A stretch of 64,000 nt of DNA from Limnanthes douglasii subsp. nivea (GCA_036936605.1 JAUPFV010000001.1:173184386-173248385), one strand, 5' to 3'; counted from the stretch's first letter, positions 45,410-55,907 are shown. Numbers and translations: made by a program. The notes: generated by a model not told the origin, from the sequence alone.

Positions 45410-45523
45410 TCTAGAGATAAGATAGAGAAAACTTTAGGGTTAGGCGAAGGTGGCTCTTCGATGAGGCCGGGAAATCAAGAAGCCCACATTCATTTCTTGG
45501 AGCTATAAATTTAGTTAGCCAAG
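45410..45523 (-). other. LINE D 5' leader
   Basis: Leader between the ORF1 start and the target duplication. It contains GGCTTCTTGATTTC, also at the 5' end of LINE E, which suggests this copy is at or near full length. Confidence 0.6.
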
Positions 45524-45540
45524 TTATAAAAGTTTGGTTA
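45524..45540. other. right target duplication of LINE D
   Basis: TTATAAAAGTTTGGTTA, identical to 39412-39428. Confidence 0.95.
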
Positions 45541-45948
45541 AATCCATGGTAATAAAATATAAATCTGAAAGAGGTAAGATGTCTAAAGTGAGCTTGAGAA
45601 AAGAGAAAACTAAAGAAAATGAGGTATCTACAGTTTTTCTAGTGATCTAGGTATAAACATTTCCCGTCAGCTCATGCTTAGTTTTCGGCAGGAGCTTCAG
45701 AAGCTCCTAAATAGCTTCTAATCAACACCTCAAAACAACTTCTAATGAATTTTAAGCCTGAAACTATGACGTGTTTAGGACATGCTGTAATTTGTTGTCT
45801 ATCTGCTAACACACGAAATAAAATCAATATTTATTTGTACTTTTTGGGAAATGAAGAGTCTTTTTCCTTAAATTAAGTTTACGCGCTAGAATTTTTAAAA
45901 GGCAAGTTAAGAAAATGGCTAGCAAACATACAGCAATAAACAATACAC
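45541..45948. other. unassigned spacer between LINE D and LINE A
   Basis: No gene seen. The motif TCTAAAGTGAGCTT (45581) also occurs at 39385 on the other side of LINE D, outside the target duplication. Confidence 0.4.
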
Positions 45949-45955
45949 TTTTTTT

Positions 45956-46537
45956 AATCAGAAGAACTTACTTTATTAATGAAAGGCCCAAATGAAACAG
46001 TTTACAAAATATAGACCCAAAGAGTAAATAGGCCAAACAAAGAGATTAGGGGTCAAAATTGACAAGGGAGTCAATCTCAACCGTAACCCTAAAGCAAATA
46101 CAATTCCCAAACCACATCATCTTCGTCTTCGATCTCCATCTCTTCTTCAGACCAAAACCAAATCCAAACAAACCCTAAAACCCAGATATCAACTGAATCT
46201 TCAAGGTCGACGCCACCTTCAGGACCCTTTCTCTTCCGATTTGAAGAGAAAGGTTTTGAACTGGGTGAGTGCACCACCGAAGGTTCAGGGGATCATCAAA
46301 CACTCCGACCACCAGCTTTCCAGCTTCAAGCAATCGACAGCCTAAATCACGAACATAATCCTCCTTTCAACCTCCAATCGAACCAGTTTTCAGCATCGAT
46401 TATCACCGATCTTCGATCTCGTCACTACCACCAACAAAACCTCTTCGAAACCTTCAAGAAAAAATCAACCTCGATCTCGCCAGACCTGCAAAGAGGACAA
46501 AACTAGCGAGCAATGCTGAAGAAACTAGCATTACAAA
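45956..46537 (-). other. LINE A 3' UTR
   Basis: 580 bp after the ORF2 stop. It ends TTCATTAATAAAGTAAG then GATTAAAAAAA. A 62-codon open stretch (46277-46089) has no conserved features and is probably chance. Confidence 0.8.
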
Positions 46538-49500
46538 TTAGCAGTCAAGATATCCTAAGTCCAAGCTTTCGAGAAACAAAATAGCGAGCAATGCTGGAGG
46601 GACATTGTACTGCTGATAGAAGAGTTTCTGCTTGCACTTAAGGGTCCATTTGGCTAGCCAATCGGCAGCCTGATCTTGGACCCTTGAAATGTGCTTAAGA
46701 GACATGCTACTGTCCAAGAGATTTCTACAGTAGCTCAAATTTTGGTCCTCGAAATCAGACCTGGAGCCAGAGAGCTGATTGACAAGGACGAGAGAATGCG
46801 TCTCAACATCAACACATGACCAGTGATTATTGAAGCAAACAGAGAGACCATAAATCATGGCTAAAGTTTCAGCCTGAAGAGGAGAAACTTTACCCAGAAG
46901 AAACCCATACGCAGCAGAGATGTCACCATCAGATTTTCTGAAAACTATTCCAGCAGCAGCCTCTCCATTGGAGATGGAGGAGGCATCGACATTCATCTTA
47001 AGGCGAGCATTATCAGGACGTATCCATCTCAGGTACACGGGCCATTTCTTTCTTATAGAAGAATTCCACCCCAAAATAGTCCCTGCATTACATACACTCG
47101 ACCAATGCTTAAAACAAAGACCACCCTTGCTGTCTAAACCCTTAACAATACTTATAATGTTATCAATAGTTCTGGAAACACTAAAGAGAACCCTTTTATG
47201 CCTAAAAGAATTCCTAGCCTTCCAAACCATCCAACAAATCACTTGAGGAATGAGATGAGAAACATGGAACTTAGCTTTAGTTAATCCAAACCAGCACTTA
47301 AGAATGTGAGTAAGGACCATAGTTCTTTTGATTTTTATTTTAAAAATATTAGCAAACCAGTTCCACAACTGCCAAGCAAATGAGAAACTAACAAACAAAT
47401 GATTCACATCCTCAAAGTTATCACAAAAAACACACATAGAAGCCATGCTAAAATGTTTTTTAATCATGATAGAATCAACAGAAATGAAATCCTGTAAAAG
47501 TTTCCAAGTAAGAAATGAGAACTTCTTAGGAACTTTAGAATTCCAGATCTTAGTATAAAGACTAGAACCATTATAGTTATCTCTTAAACGCTCCCAGGTA
47601 TCCTTCAAATTGAATTGGCCATTATCAGAGAGAGTCCAGGAAATGACATCATCCTTGTCAGAAATGTGAGTACTTTTAATTTTAAGCATTCTGTCATTAT
47701 CTATAGTGTCCTGAACATTATTTAAGCACCAGGAATTATTATGCCAAAATGTGTTAACTTTGACATCAATGTACCAGGATATATTATGCGCAGAGGCGAT
47801 CGCAGGCAAGCCATACCAGGAGTCTTTCCAGAAATCAACATTGCCTCTACCAAGAGTCCAGGTAATGTTCTTCTCAGCCTGATGCCTAATACTGCAAAGT
47901 CTTTTCCATACAAGAGAACCTTTTATGTTAGTATATAGAGGATGGGAAGATTTACAGTAGATGTTATTCATAACATTAGACCATAAACACCCATTTCTTC
48001 TAAACTTATACCAAAGTTTCTGAGAAAAAGAGTTTTGAATGTCCAATAATTTTCTGACATTTAACCCTCCCTCACTGAAAGGCTTACAAATGTAATGCCA
48101 AGAAGACCAATGTATAGCCTTCTGACTCTGATTAGTTCTCCATAGGAACCTGTTAAGAGTCTGCTCAATCTTATAAATAACAGACTTAGGCATATCACAA
48201 CACTGAACCCAATAATACGCAATAGGAAGCAAGACATTAGTAATTAAGGACAGCCTTCCACCATAGGAAAGAATCTTAGTATCCCAATAAGTTATTCTAT
48301 CATTTATTTTATTAAGAATAGGAGCAAAAACTTTAGCTTTGTTGTTGTTAGATATAGTAACACCAAGATGAGAAAGAGGGAGAAAATCGACCTCAAAACC
48401 AGTCTGCAACCTAGGATCCTGCATCCTAGAAGAATTTAGCTTAAGAGACACAATTAGTTTAGTTTTGCTCTTATTAATAACCTGACCAGAAGTGATCTCA
48501 TACAGATCAAGAAAACCACTAAGGATAGTAATAGAATTAGCATTACTATTAGTAAAAATCAAAATATCATCAGCAAACATTATACATGGGATGACCAAAG
48601 AGCATCTAGAAACATAGCCTATAGAAGGATTAGCATTAAACAATATATTAAGGCCTCTACTAAAAAATTCTTCACCAAGAATGAACAGGCAAGGAGAAAG
48701 AGGATCTCCTTGCCTAAGACCTCTTATCATTTTAAAATAATCATAAGTGTCCCCATTAATTAGCATAGAAACATGAACATCAGAAATAAGCCTCTTAATA
48801 AGATCAACAAATTTATTATTAAAACCAAATGAATGCAACACTTTAACGATAAAAGGATGAGAAATTATGTCGAAAGATTTCGACATATCTAACTGAACCA
48901 CAGTGTTACCATTCTTAGGTTTCTTATTAATATCAAACAGCAATTCTTTAGCCAATAGAATGTTATCATGAATGAGCCTACTCTTCACAAAGGCTGATTG
49001 AGAATTAGACACAATTTTAGGAAGGACACTAGACAACCTAGAGTTTATAAGGCCAGAAAAGATCCTGTTAACAAAAGTGCACAGACCAATAGGCCTATAA
49101 CTATTCCACCAAGTAGGATTAGTTTGCTTTGGAATCAGGCAAATTCCTGTAGCAAAAAGACCAGTAGGAATAGAACTACCATTAATATAAGAGTTAAAAG
49201 CAGAGCAAATATACCTTTTAATGATATGCCAACAGTGCCTATAGAAAACAAGATTAAAGCCATCAATACCAGAGGAGCTATCCTTCTTCATCTTACTTAT
49301 GATTAACCAAATCTCCTCCTCGGTAGCATTGCTAAGTAACATGTTGTTGTCCTCAGTAGTCACAATAGAAGGAATAGACTCAAAGCTCTTGTCATCCAGC
49401 AGCCTGACTTCTTCCTCTTTGTCTTTGTAGGGATCAGAAGTGAGAATGCTCTTGAAGTAAGTAGCAGCAGAATTCCCAATTGCTTTCTTGTCATAAATCC

Positions 49501-50641
49501 AGGTAACCCCATCTCTAATACTCCTAATTGCATTCTTCCTTTTTCTCTTAGCAATATAATTGTAGAACATTTTGGAATTTCCATCCCCCTCATGAAGCCA
49601 ACTATTAAAACACTTTTGCCTAAGAAAAGAATCCTCTTTTCTTAAAGCTTTTAAATACATACCATTAGCCTTAGATAAGTTATCAGCAGACTGAGAATCA
49701 TTATTAGTATAATGAAGGATCTCCATAGCCTTGACCTTGCAATCAGCTTCCTTAACAATGTCGAAGACATTACCAAACTTATCCTTGCTCCACAGCTTGA
49801 GACACCCTTTGAGCCTTCTGAGCTTATACCAGAAAGTGTTACTAGGATGACTAATAAGAGGCTGATTCCAATCCTGATCAACTAAACTTAAGAAATAATC
49901 ATCATAACACCAAAAATTAAGAAATCTGAAAGTCTTTTTCCTGTTAAAAGCATCATTAGAATTTTTAATATTAGCAATGATAAGGAGAGGAGCATGGTCA
50001 GAACAAGTTCTGGCCATGTGTAAAACCTGAGTATCAGAGAACATGGACACCCATTTATCATTAATTAAAGTTCGATCCAGCCTTCTCCATTTGTTACTTC
50101 TAGCCCAAGTAAACTTCGAACCACAATAACCAGCATCATTCAAATTACAACATCTTATAACATCATTAAAGTCATCCATGCTAGCTTGACACGAAGATAA
50201 ACAACCCAACTGCTCATCGTGAGCAGAAATAGTATTAAAGTCCCCAACACACAACCAAGGCCTATCATTGTCACATATAGCCTTAAGGCAACTCCAAAGC
50301 TCCAACCTTAGAATTCGACTACATTTAGCATACGCAGCACTTATATAAAACATATCATTTATGCCAGGATAGATTAACTCCATATGAATACATTGATCAA
50401 CATCCAGAACAATATTAATGTTAACTTCAGCAACCCAGAAGACCCACAACTTATCAGACCTATTAGTAGCATAATTATCAAAACCAAGCACCTCAGCCAC
50501 AACCTTAATCTTATCCCCTTTAGACATAGGCTCCTGAATCACAAGCACTTTGATATTTTCAGAACTTTTCATTGATTTAAGTCTTCTCAAGGTGGGCTTG
50601 TTAGTCACACCTCGAGCATTCCAGTTAATCACTCTGATCAT
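46538..50641 (-). CDS. LINE A ORF2 polyprotein (endonuclease, RT, zinc finger, RNase H)
   Basis: 1367 uninterrupted codons, usual length for a plant LINE ORF2. It would nick the target, reverse transcribe LINE RNA at the nick and degrade template RNA. Endonuclease at residues 1-230: VINWNARGV, VIQEPM, CVGDFNTI, WRRLDRTL, TCSDHAPLL. RT at about 450-750: LIPKQTNPTWWNSYRPIGLC, VQLDMSKSFD, GLRQGDPLSPCLF, catalytic FADD. Zinc finger near 1080: CVFCDNFEDVNHLF, with the final Cys replaced by Phe. RNase H at about 1200-1330: MNVDASS, LQAETLAMIYGL, VETHS and AADWLAK. The third acidic residue is His here (LINE D has EIDS). The start lies 44 bases after the ORF1 stop. Confidence 0.95.
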   Translation of the reverse strand: MIRVINWNARGVTNKPTLRRLKSMKSSENIKVLVIQEPMSKGDKIKVVAEVLGFDNYATNRSDKLWVFWVAEVNINIVLDVDQCIHMELIYPGINDMFYISAAYAKCSRILRLELWSCLKAICDNDRPWLCVGDFNTISAHDEQLGCLSSCQASMDDFNDVIRCCNLNDAGYCGSKFTWARSNKWRRLDRTLINDKWVSMFSDTQVLHMARTCSDHAPLLIIANIKNSNDAFNRKKTFRFLNFWCYDDYFLSLVDQDWNQPLISHPSNTFWYKLRRLKGCLKLWSKDKFGNVFDIVKEADCKVKAMEILHYTNNDSQSADNLSKANGMYLKALRKEDSFLRQKCFNSWLHEGDGNSKMFYNYIAKRKRKNAIRSIRDGVTWIYDKKAIGNSAATYFKSILTSDPYKDKEEEVRLLDDKSFESIPSIVTTEDNNMLLSNATEEEIWLIISKMKKDSSSGIDGFNLVFYRHCWHIIKRYICSAFNSYINGSSIPTGLFATGICLIPKQTNPTWWNSYRPIGLCTFVNRIFSGLINSRLSSVLPKIVSNSQSAFVKSRLIHDNILLAKELLFDINKKPKNGNTVVQLDMSKSFDIISHPFIVKVLHSFGFNNKFVDLIKRLISDVHVSMLINGDTYDYFKMIRGLRQGDPLSPCLFILGEEFFSRGLNILFNANPSIGYVSRCSLVIPCIMFADDILIFTNSNANSITILSGFLDLYEITSGQVINKSKTKLIVSLKLNSSRMQDPRLQTGFEVDFLPLSHLGVTISNNNKAKVFAPILNKINDRITYWDTKILSYGGRLSLITNVLLPIAYYWVQCCDMPKSVIYKIEQTLNRFLWRTNQSQKAIHWSSWHYICKPFSEGGLNVRKLLDIQNSFSQKLWYKFRRNGCLWSNVMNNIYCKSSHPLYTNIKGSLVWKRLCSIRHQAEKNITWTLGRGNVDFWKDSWYGLPAIASAHNISWYIDVKVNTFWHNNSWCLNNVQDTIDNDRMLKIKSTHISDKDDVISWTLSDNGQFNLKDTWERLRDNYNGSSLYTKIWNSKVPKKFSFLTWKLLQDFISVDSIMIKKHFSMASMCVFCDNFEDVNHLFVSFSFAWQLWNWFANIFKIKIKRTMVLTHILKCWFGLTKAKFHVSHLIPQVICWMVWKARNSFRHKRVLFSVSRTIDNIISIVKGLDSKGGLCFKHWSSVCNAGTILGWNSSIRKKWPVYLRWIRPDNARLKMNVDASSISNGEAAAGIVFRKSDGDISAAYGFLLGKVSPLQAETLAMIYGLSVCFNNHWSCVDVETHSLVLVNQLSGSRSDFEDQNLSYCRNLLDSSMSLKHISRVQDQAADWLAKWTLKCKQKLFYQQYNVPPALLAILFLESLDLGYLDC

Positions 50642-50685
50642 TTTCAGAGTAAGATTTGTAAACTTTATCTCTTAAACTAAGAGAC

Positions 50686-51726
50686 TTAATGGTTAATCTG
50701 TCTTTTGATCTTCTTCTTTTTTGCAGCCTTTAATCTGGAAGGGAGGACTTCACTGAAATTATTCTGTGGAGAATGACTTGGAGTAGGAGAGCAACTGCCT
50801 GTATTAGGATCAGAAGAACGACATTGAACCTCATCCATCTTGTTAATTCCCATATTACTTGTATCTAGAGAAACATCTTCAACATATTTAATATCATCAA
50901 TCCTGTTAATGGCCTCAATCACTTCCTTACTTGTATCAATTCTTGTATCCTGAGAGCCAACCTTATCATTATCAGAATTCTGTTGCGAAATGTTATCCAT
51001 TTGAATATGAGAAACACTTGATTGAATACCATCTTTATTTATATCCATCTTTCCCTCATCAGTATCTTTATGCATCACAATTGATTTAAGTTTACGTCTG
51101 TAAACTTTAATAGTGTTTCTTGAAATAGTCATATCCACAGAAGGATCATTACAATTCTCCTCCTTCTTCTCAACCATGTCTTCATCAACCATCTTAGTAT
51201 CTTGAAGAACAACAGAATTTTCCATGATTTTAACATCTTTCTTACACATCGATTGAGAATGCCCTATATGATAACAACTTGAGCAGTACAATGGAACATT
51301 CTTGTAACTAATAGATATCCAGTATCCATCATTAACACCAAATCCGATCCACATCCTTCTTTGCAATTTCTTCGAAATATCGACTTCCACTTGAGCATAG
51401 CATGCATTTGTATGAGCACGATTTTCATTTGGCACAACAACCTTATACACAGGCCCAATAGCAGAAGCAATGCCATTAATCAAAGATGAGTCATACAAAC
51501 ATTTAGGTAAATTTTCGAATCTGACCCAGGCCAACACAGTAGGGTCTTCGACTTTCTTGTTAAAATTTTGCCTCCATCGCAATATACGCATCACCATGTC
51601 GTCAAAATTCCATACATTACGAGACCAGAACCTCGCCACATCCTCCTTCAAGTCGAACTCGAAGAAAACATGATGAGAGTCCCAGACTTTATAACAGAAG
51701 GACCCTCTGAATTTCAAGGTATCCAA
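50686..51726 (-). CDS. LINE A ORF1, N-terminally truncated
   Basis: 346 codons from an internal Met; the frame is open upstream to about 51812. A DUF4283-like domain (SFCYKVWDSHHVFFEFDL, LAWVRFENLPKCLY) is followed by RMWIGFGVNDGYWISIS and a perfect CX2CX4HX4C knuckle, CSSCYHIGHSQSMC. A long polar tail with RKLKSIVMHKD ends in KKKKIKRQINH. It binds LINE RNA by family inference. The true start is lost at the junction with LINE B. Confidence 0.9.
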   Translation of the reverse strand: MDTLKFRGSFCYKVWDSHHVFFEFDLKEDVARFWSRNVWNFDDMVMRILRWRQNFNKKVEDPTVLAWVRFENLPKCLYDSSLINGIASAIGPVYKVVVPNENRAHTNACYAQVEVDISKKLQRRMWIGFGVNDGYWISISYKNVPLYCSSCYHIGHSQSMCKKDVKIMENSVVLQDTKMVDEDMVEKKEENCNDPSVDMTISRNTIKVYRRKLKSIVMHKDTDEGKMDINKDGIQSSVSHIQMDNISQQNSDNDKVGSQDTRIDTSKEVIEAINRIDDIKYVEDVSLDTSNMGINKMDEVQCRSSDPNTGSCSPTPSHSPQNNFSEVLPSRLKAAKKKKIKRQINH

Positions 51727-51819
51727 GAAGGCGTCAAGCTTTTGTTTTTTCGGAATCCCAGTACTAAACTTTCCTATTAGGGTTGTTCTTAACTTCGTAA
51801 GAAGTGACTGATTATTACC

Positions 51820-52895
51820 ACATGCGTAAGAATCATGTGTCTATCCATTTGAATGTTGAAAATGTTTCCCAAGAGTTTCCAAATTGGCCATGAGAATCTA
51901 CATATAACAAAGAGGTAGTTTACATCTTCCCTATTATTGCAGAATTGACACTTCGAAGCTAAGCTTAAGTCTCTCTTCTGCAAAATAGAATCAGGAGGGA
52001 TGAAGCCTTTAAAAATTCTCCAGAGTAAAAAAGAAAATTTTCTGGAAATGAAACTGGACGAGGTTTTCTTATACATATTGTACTATGTGAAATGATGTCT
52101 AATAGAATTCCATGTATGTTTCATGTTGAATTTAGAATCAGGAGAAGCCTTCCATATCATACAGTCATTTCAATCAAAGTTAATACTGAAATTTCTTATC
52201 TGTTTGATACGAGAATCAGGAAGGAAGCTCTTCAGCAAGTCAACATCCCAGTTATTGTCTTTCCAGAAAGTGTTCACCATAGCTTGCATACACCAGGAGT
52301 TGTCATTGATGATAATATGGGCCTGGTCATGTTAATCTTCAAGCCAAAAATCCATCTCAACTTTACCAAGGAGCCCCCTAATATTAGGCTCAGCAAGATG
52401 CTTAATTCCTGCAAGTCTCTTCCACGTTAAATAACCAGAGCAATTGAAATTAGCATTTAAAGGATGCTTATTATGGCAATAAATGTTATGCATATAAAGA
52501 GACCAGAGGATTTCGTTCTTCCTATAGTTGTACCAGAGCTTCTGAGAAAAAGAGCCCTGAATATCAGAGAGGCTTCTAAAGTTCAGACCTTCTTCCTCGA
52601 ATGGCCTACAAAGAGAGCTCCAACATGACCAGTGCATATTTCTATCAGATAGAGATGACCTCCAAAAAAAAATGTTGAAAATTTCCTCAACCCTATTGAG
52701 AATGCTTTTAGATAACAGACTGCTCTACATCCAAAACTGGAAATGACCATCATAATAAAAGATATCGGTGTAAATCTATCCCGTATAAAATTTTCGAATC
52801 TGCAATTTTCTCATTTACTTTATCAATTATCACATTATAATTAAAAATTTTATTATTGTTATTTAATACGACACCCAAATAGTAAATGCGAGAGT
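51820..52895 (-). pseudogene. LINE B fragment: RT end and zinc finger
   Basis: Same strand as LINE A but a different, broken copy. 52637-52332 reads LNFRSLSDIQGSFSQKLWYN and YLTWKRLAGIKHLAE, matching LINE A residues near 890-960. 52076-51820 reads SFLLWRIFKGFIPPDS and the zinc finger CQFCNNREDVNYLFVIC. It stops at the peptide MILTHV, where LINE A has MVLTHI, and RNase H is missing. Upstream (52640-52895) are decayed traces of the RT thumb. Confidence 0.85.
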
Positions 52896-53211
52896 GTCAA
52901 TAGAACCGGGACAGATATTTTAGAATGATAATTAAATCATATTAGCTAAACATACAAAGTAAGCTATATACTTTGTACGTGTGGCCTTCCCTTTCCATAA
53001 ATCCCAAAATATTAGTATAAATATATTTTATCACTTTCCTATAAATTAGTAAAAACATATCCGAACCTCTCAGACTTAATTTGTTTACAAAATGATAATC
53101 GCCGAATATACATTTGCTTTATCGCGAAATTAAAATTTCGTGAAACATGAACCTAATTGATTTGTGAAATATGGGGTTAGCTATTGTTAGATCAAAATTG
53201 TACAGCATAGT
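52896..53211. other. AT-rich degenerate repeat, left part
   Basis: Gene-free. It contains the motif CTAATTGATTTGTGAAATAT, which recurs in varied form right of LINE C. Before LINE C inserted, this and 54762-55210 were contiguous. Confidence 0.5.
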
Positions 53212-53220
53212 ATTAATTGA
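53212..53220. other. left target duplication of LINE C
   Basis: ATTAATTGA directly before the T-run of the LINE C tail; repeated at 54753-54761. One or two further T bases may belong to it. Confidence 0.8.
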
Positions 53221-54752
53221 TTTTTTTTTGTGAAAGTAAAACGTTAAATTAATGGAAATTGTTCATACAAGATACCTGGGGCATACCCCGAGGAGACATA
53301 ATAATAAAAGATAGATAGATGAATTTATACTACATAGTTCATAGAAGGCGTAAAATCACTAAATGCTGACGTAGCAGAAACAAGTGTCGGACTTTGGCTT
53401 GATCAGATCGACTGCAGGACTGCAAGAAGTCTTGGTGAGAGATAAACCTGCATGAAAAGGAGGAGTAAGTGGATGAATCGTTATAAAATTTATTATGGCC
53501 AGCTGATCTTGGTACCCTGGAATCTGAATCGTAGATCATCTACAATACGATTGAAAGTTAAAGATTCCGGGGCTGGAGCGGAACCAAAAATTCTTGCATT
53601 CCGCTCCTTCCAGACGTGATAGGAGACCGCACCAAAACAAGTACGCCAAATAAAATGATCTCGAGAGTTGGACCATTTTGACGCCTCGATGACCCAAGAT
53701 TGCCAACACGAAGAAGATAACGGGAATCCTAATTTAGAGCTAGCATAGGACCAAATATTCTGAGTGTATCTACACTCATAGAGTAAATGAGGGATAGATT
53801 CTGAATCAGAATTGCAAAGGACACAATCAGAGGGGGTGTTTAATCCCCAACCGAGAATCTTGTCCCTAGTTACAAGCTTGCCTAGAATAGCGAGCCAAAG
53901 AATAAAGGAGTGACGAGGAATGTTATATTTGTGCCATACTAACCCGGCCCAACCCACTACTGGGTTGGGAGATCGAATTGCATTATACGTATCTTTAATT
54001 GTGAACGCAGAATTCCCTGCTGATGCCGTCCAGAACGGGACATCGGTGGAGGCGATGTTAGGGGGGGAGAGATTCGATGAGGATGTTTATTTCTAGAAGA
54101 TGAGATCTGCTTCGGGACCTTGCTGGTCTGATATCGGCAGGCCAGTTCCAGGAACCGTTAAGAATGATATCCGCTACCTTAAGATTATTACCCAGCCGAG
54201 AGTCACTTATTATGTTTTCTCCATTGTGAGAAACCAGTGACTTCGAAAGAAGCCAAGGGTCGTACCAGAAAGAAGTAGATTTACCATTTCCAATAGCCAC
54301 CCTGTACAAATTACTTGCCAAAGGGCGCATACGAAGGATTTTCCTCCAAATCCACGAGGGATTGGAACCAGATTGGATGATCCATAAGTTTTTTCCTTTC
54401 ATTTTTTCCACTTTTATCCACTCACACCAGATGGAGTGATTAGTATTACTCACAATAGACCAAAGATGTTTGAGGATGGCTGCCTGATTCCAAATCTTTA
54501 GATTCAAGATCCCAAGGCCACCCTCTTTAATGGGAGATGTTACAGAGTCCCATGATACTTTTGCCCCATGAATTTTCGTGATCGTACCTGACCAGAGGAA
54601 GCGACTAAGGTATTGATTAAGCTCTTTGATTATTCTTGAGGGGAGAATAAAAATAGAGGACCAGTAAACCTGACCAGCAAATAAGACAGACTTTATTAAC
54701 TGAAGTCTTCCTGCATAAGAGAGGGGTTTTGAGGTCCAAGATTCTATACAAC
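53221..54752 (-). mobile_element. LINE C, strongly 5'-truncated
   Basis: Minus-strand LINE tail with a T(A)-run at 53221 and an ATTAATTGA target duplication. It contains only the end of RT, the zinc-finger domain and the C-terminus. It is of a different subfamily from LINES A, D and E: its peptides PLSYAGRLQLIKSVLFAGQV and KEGGLGILNLKIWNQA are of the Ta11-like type. 5' truncation with a target duplication is the usual product of target-primed reverse transcription. Confidence 0.9.
53493..54740 (-). pseudogene. LINE C ORF2 C-terminal part (RT end, zf-RVT)
   Basis: The part at 54740-54058 has LNLKIWNQAAILKHLW, WIWRKILRMRPLASNLYRV and GNGKSTSFWYDPWL. The frame shifts in a run of seven C/G at 54061-54067. 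53957-53493 holds the zinc finger: WHKYNIPRHSFILWLAILG, CVLCNSDSESIPHLLYEC with both Cys pairs and the His, then FGAVSYHVWKERNARIF. One frameshift is the only obvious lesion. There is no RNase H domain, as usual for this subfamily. Confidence 0.9.
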
Positions 54753-54761
54753 ATTAATTGA
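54753..54761. other. right target duplication of LINE C
   Basis: ATTAATTGA, matching 53212-53220. Confidence 0.8.
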
Positions 54762-55705
54762 TTTATGAATTGATATTTGCAAAACATATGAAAAATCTGC
54801 TTTCCAAATCAAAATTTGTGAAAGACAAACTCTATTGACTTAGGAAATCAAAATTATACGAGCTATAATCTTAATTTCTCGTGAATCAATATTCGTAAAC
54901 ATATGTTCATTGATTTTAAAATTCAAATTTAAAATTTTCAGAGTAAAAGCTAAAATTGAATTGTGAATCAATTTTCGTATAACAAATATTTATTTCATTT
55001 ATAAAATAAAATATTCAAATGACTCTTGAAATATAAGCTTACATCACCTGGAAAATTAGTATGTGCGAGATATAAAATTAATTGACCAACATATATTTGA
55101 TTTTTGGTAATAAATATTTGTAAAACATAAGTTTATTTGATTTGGAAAATAAATATTTTTCGAAACATTTATTTACAAAATCAATATTTGTAAAACCAAT
55201 TTAAAAATTAATATTTATAAAATTATATATATATATATATATTAAAGTAAAACACATGTATACTGTGCTTATTATGAACAGTAAACCTGTATTTTATTAT
55301 TGTACCCCTTATTCTTATCTATAATATAATATAATATAATATATATGAAAAATGGGTAGGCTTTTATATATTCAAAAGTAAAACAAGTTTTCGAGCCAAT
55401 TTTCATCCGGTCCATTATTTTATTTTAAATTTAATAAATTTAAATATATAAAATTGATATTTGTCAAACATTATATAAATCATACGATTAAAAGATGACA
55501 TCTAGATATGTAAGGAAAAGATAACCATAAATATATTTTTTTTGTCTTTCTTTCTCTCACATTAAATTTTTGCGCCTCATCTCTCTAGATATTCTATTTT
55601 AAGTAATTTTTTTCTCTTACCAAATTTTTGCACCTATCTTTCTACGGGTTTCATTTTATGATAAGAGAATTGTGAATGTGTATGAAACAGAAACAGTACA
55701 CAATT
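54762..55705. repeat. AT-rich degenerate tandem-like repeat, right part
   Basis: Variants of ATATTTGTAAAACATA followed by TTNATTTGATTT recur near 54774, 54885, 54973, 55117, 55157 and 55187. An (AT)n run lies at about 55223-55243 and ATAATATA repeats at 55319-55345. No coding potential. It may be an old satellite-like array or a decayed element. Confidence 0.5.
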
Positions 55706-55900
55706 TGAGTTGAGCGGGTAGGATCAAGAAATGTGTTAATACAAAATTCCCATCCTATAATTACAATAATAGTGTATATATATAGTGTGGCAGAAAGTAA
55801 ACCCTAGAGACCCTAGCCCATATACAGACTAATATTAAATAGTCCATATACATTTTAACACTGCCCATATATTATTGATTCTAACGTTGACACTCGAACA
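55706..55900 (-). repeat. copia 3' LTR
   Basis: On the minus strand it runs TGTTCGAGTGTCAACG...CCCGCTCAACTCA. It closely matches 60319-60513, with about 15 differences by eye. A TATATATATAGTGTGG segment lies inside. Confidence 0.9.
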
Positions 55901-55907
55901 CCCTCCC

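Larger units (their letters stand above)
39429..45523 (-). mobile_element. LINE D, near full-length non-LTR retrotransposon
   Basis: Minus-strand LINE bounded by a perfect 17-bp target duplication. From the right it has a 5' leader, ORF1 (45409-43887), ORF2 with endonuclease, RT, zinc finger and RNase H (43905-39874), a 3' UTR of about 440 bp with AATAAAATTTTGGG, and a short A tail. Both ORFs are interrupted. Closely related to LINE E and, more distantly, to LINE A. Confidence 0.95.
45949..51815 (-). mobile_element. LINE A, 5'-truncated, with intact ORF2
   Basis: Minus-strand LINE. It has a partial ORF1 (51726-50686 from its first Met, open farther to about 51812), an intact ORF2 (50641-46538), a 3' UTR with AATAAAG and an A tail (45949-45955). 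The 5' side does not reach an ORF1 start: it joins directly to LINE B sequence on the same strand near 51815-51820. No clear target duplication was found. It is the only element here with an undamaged long frame, so it is probably the youngest LINE. Confidence 0.9.

Noticed and set aside
46089..46277. Small protein gene in the LINE A 3' UTR
   Set aside because: 62 codons with no conserved feature inside a LINE 3' UTR; nothing comparable in LINE D.
48998..49306. Plus-strand 102-codon ORF
   Set aside because: It lies entirely within the intact LINE A ORF2 on the other strand and shows no protein motif.
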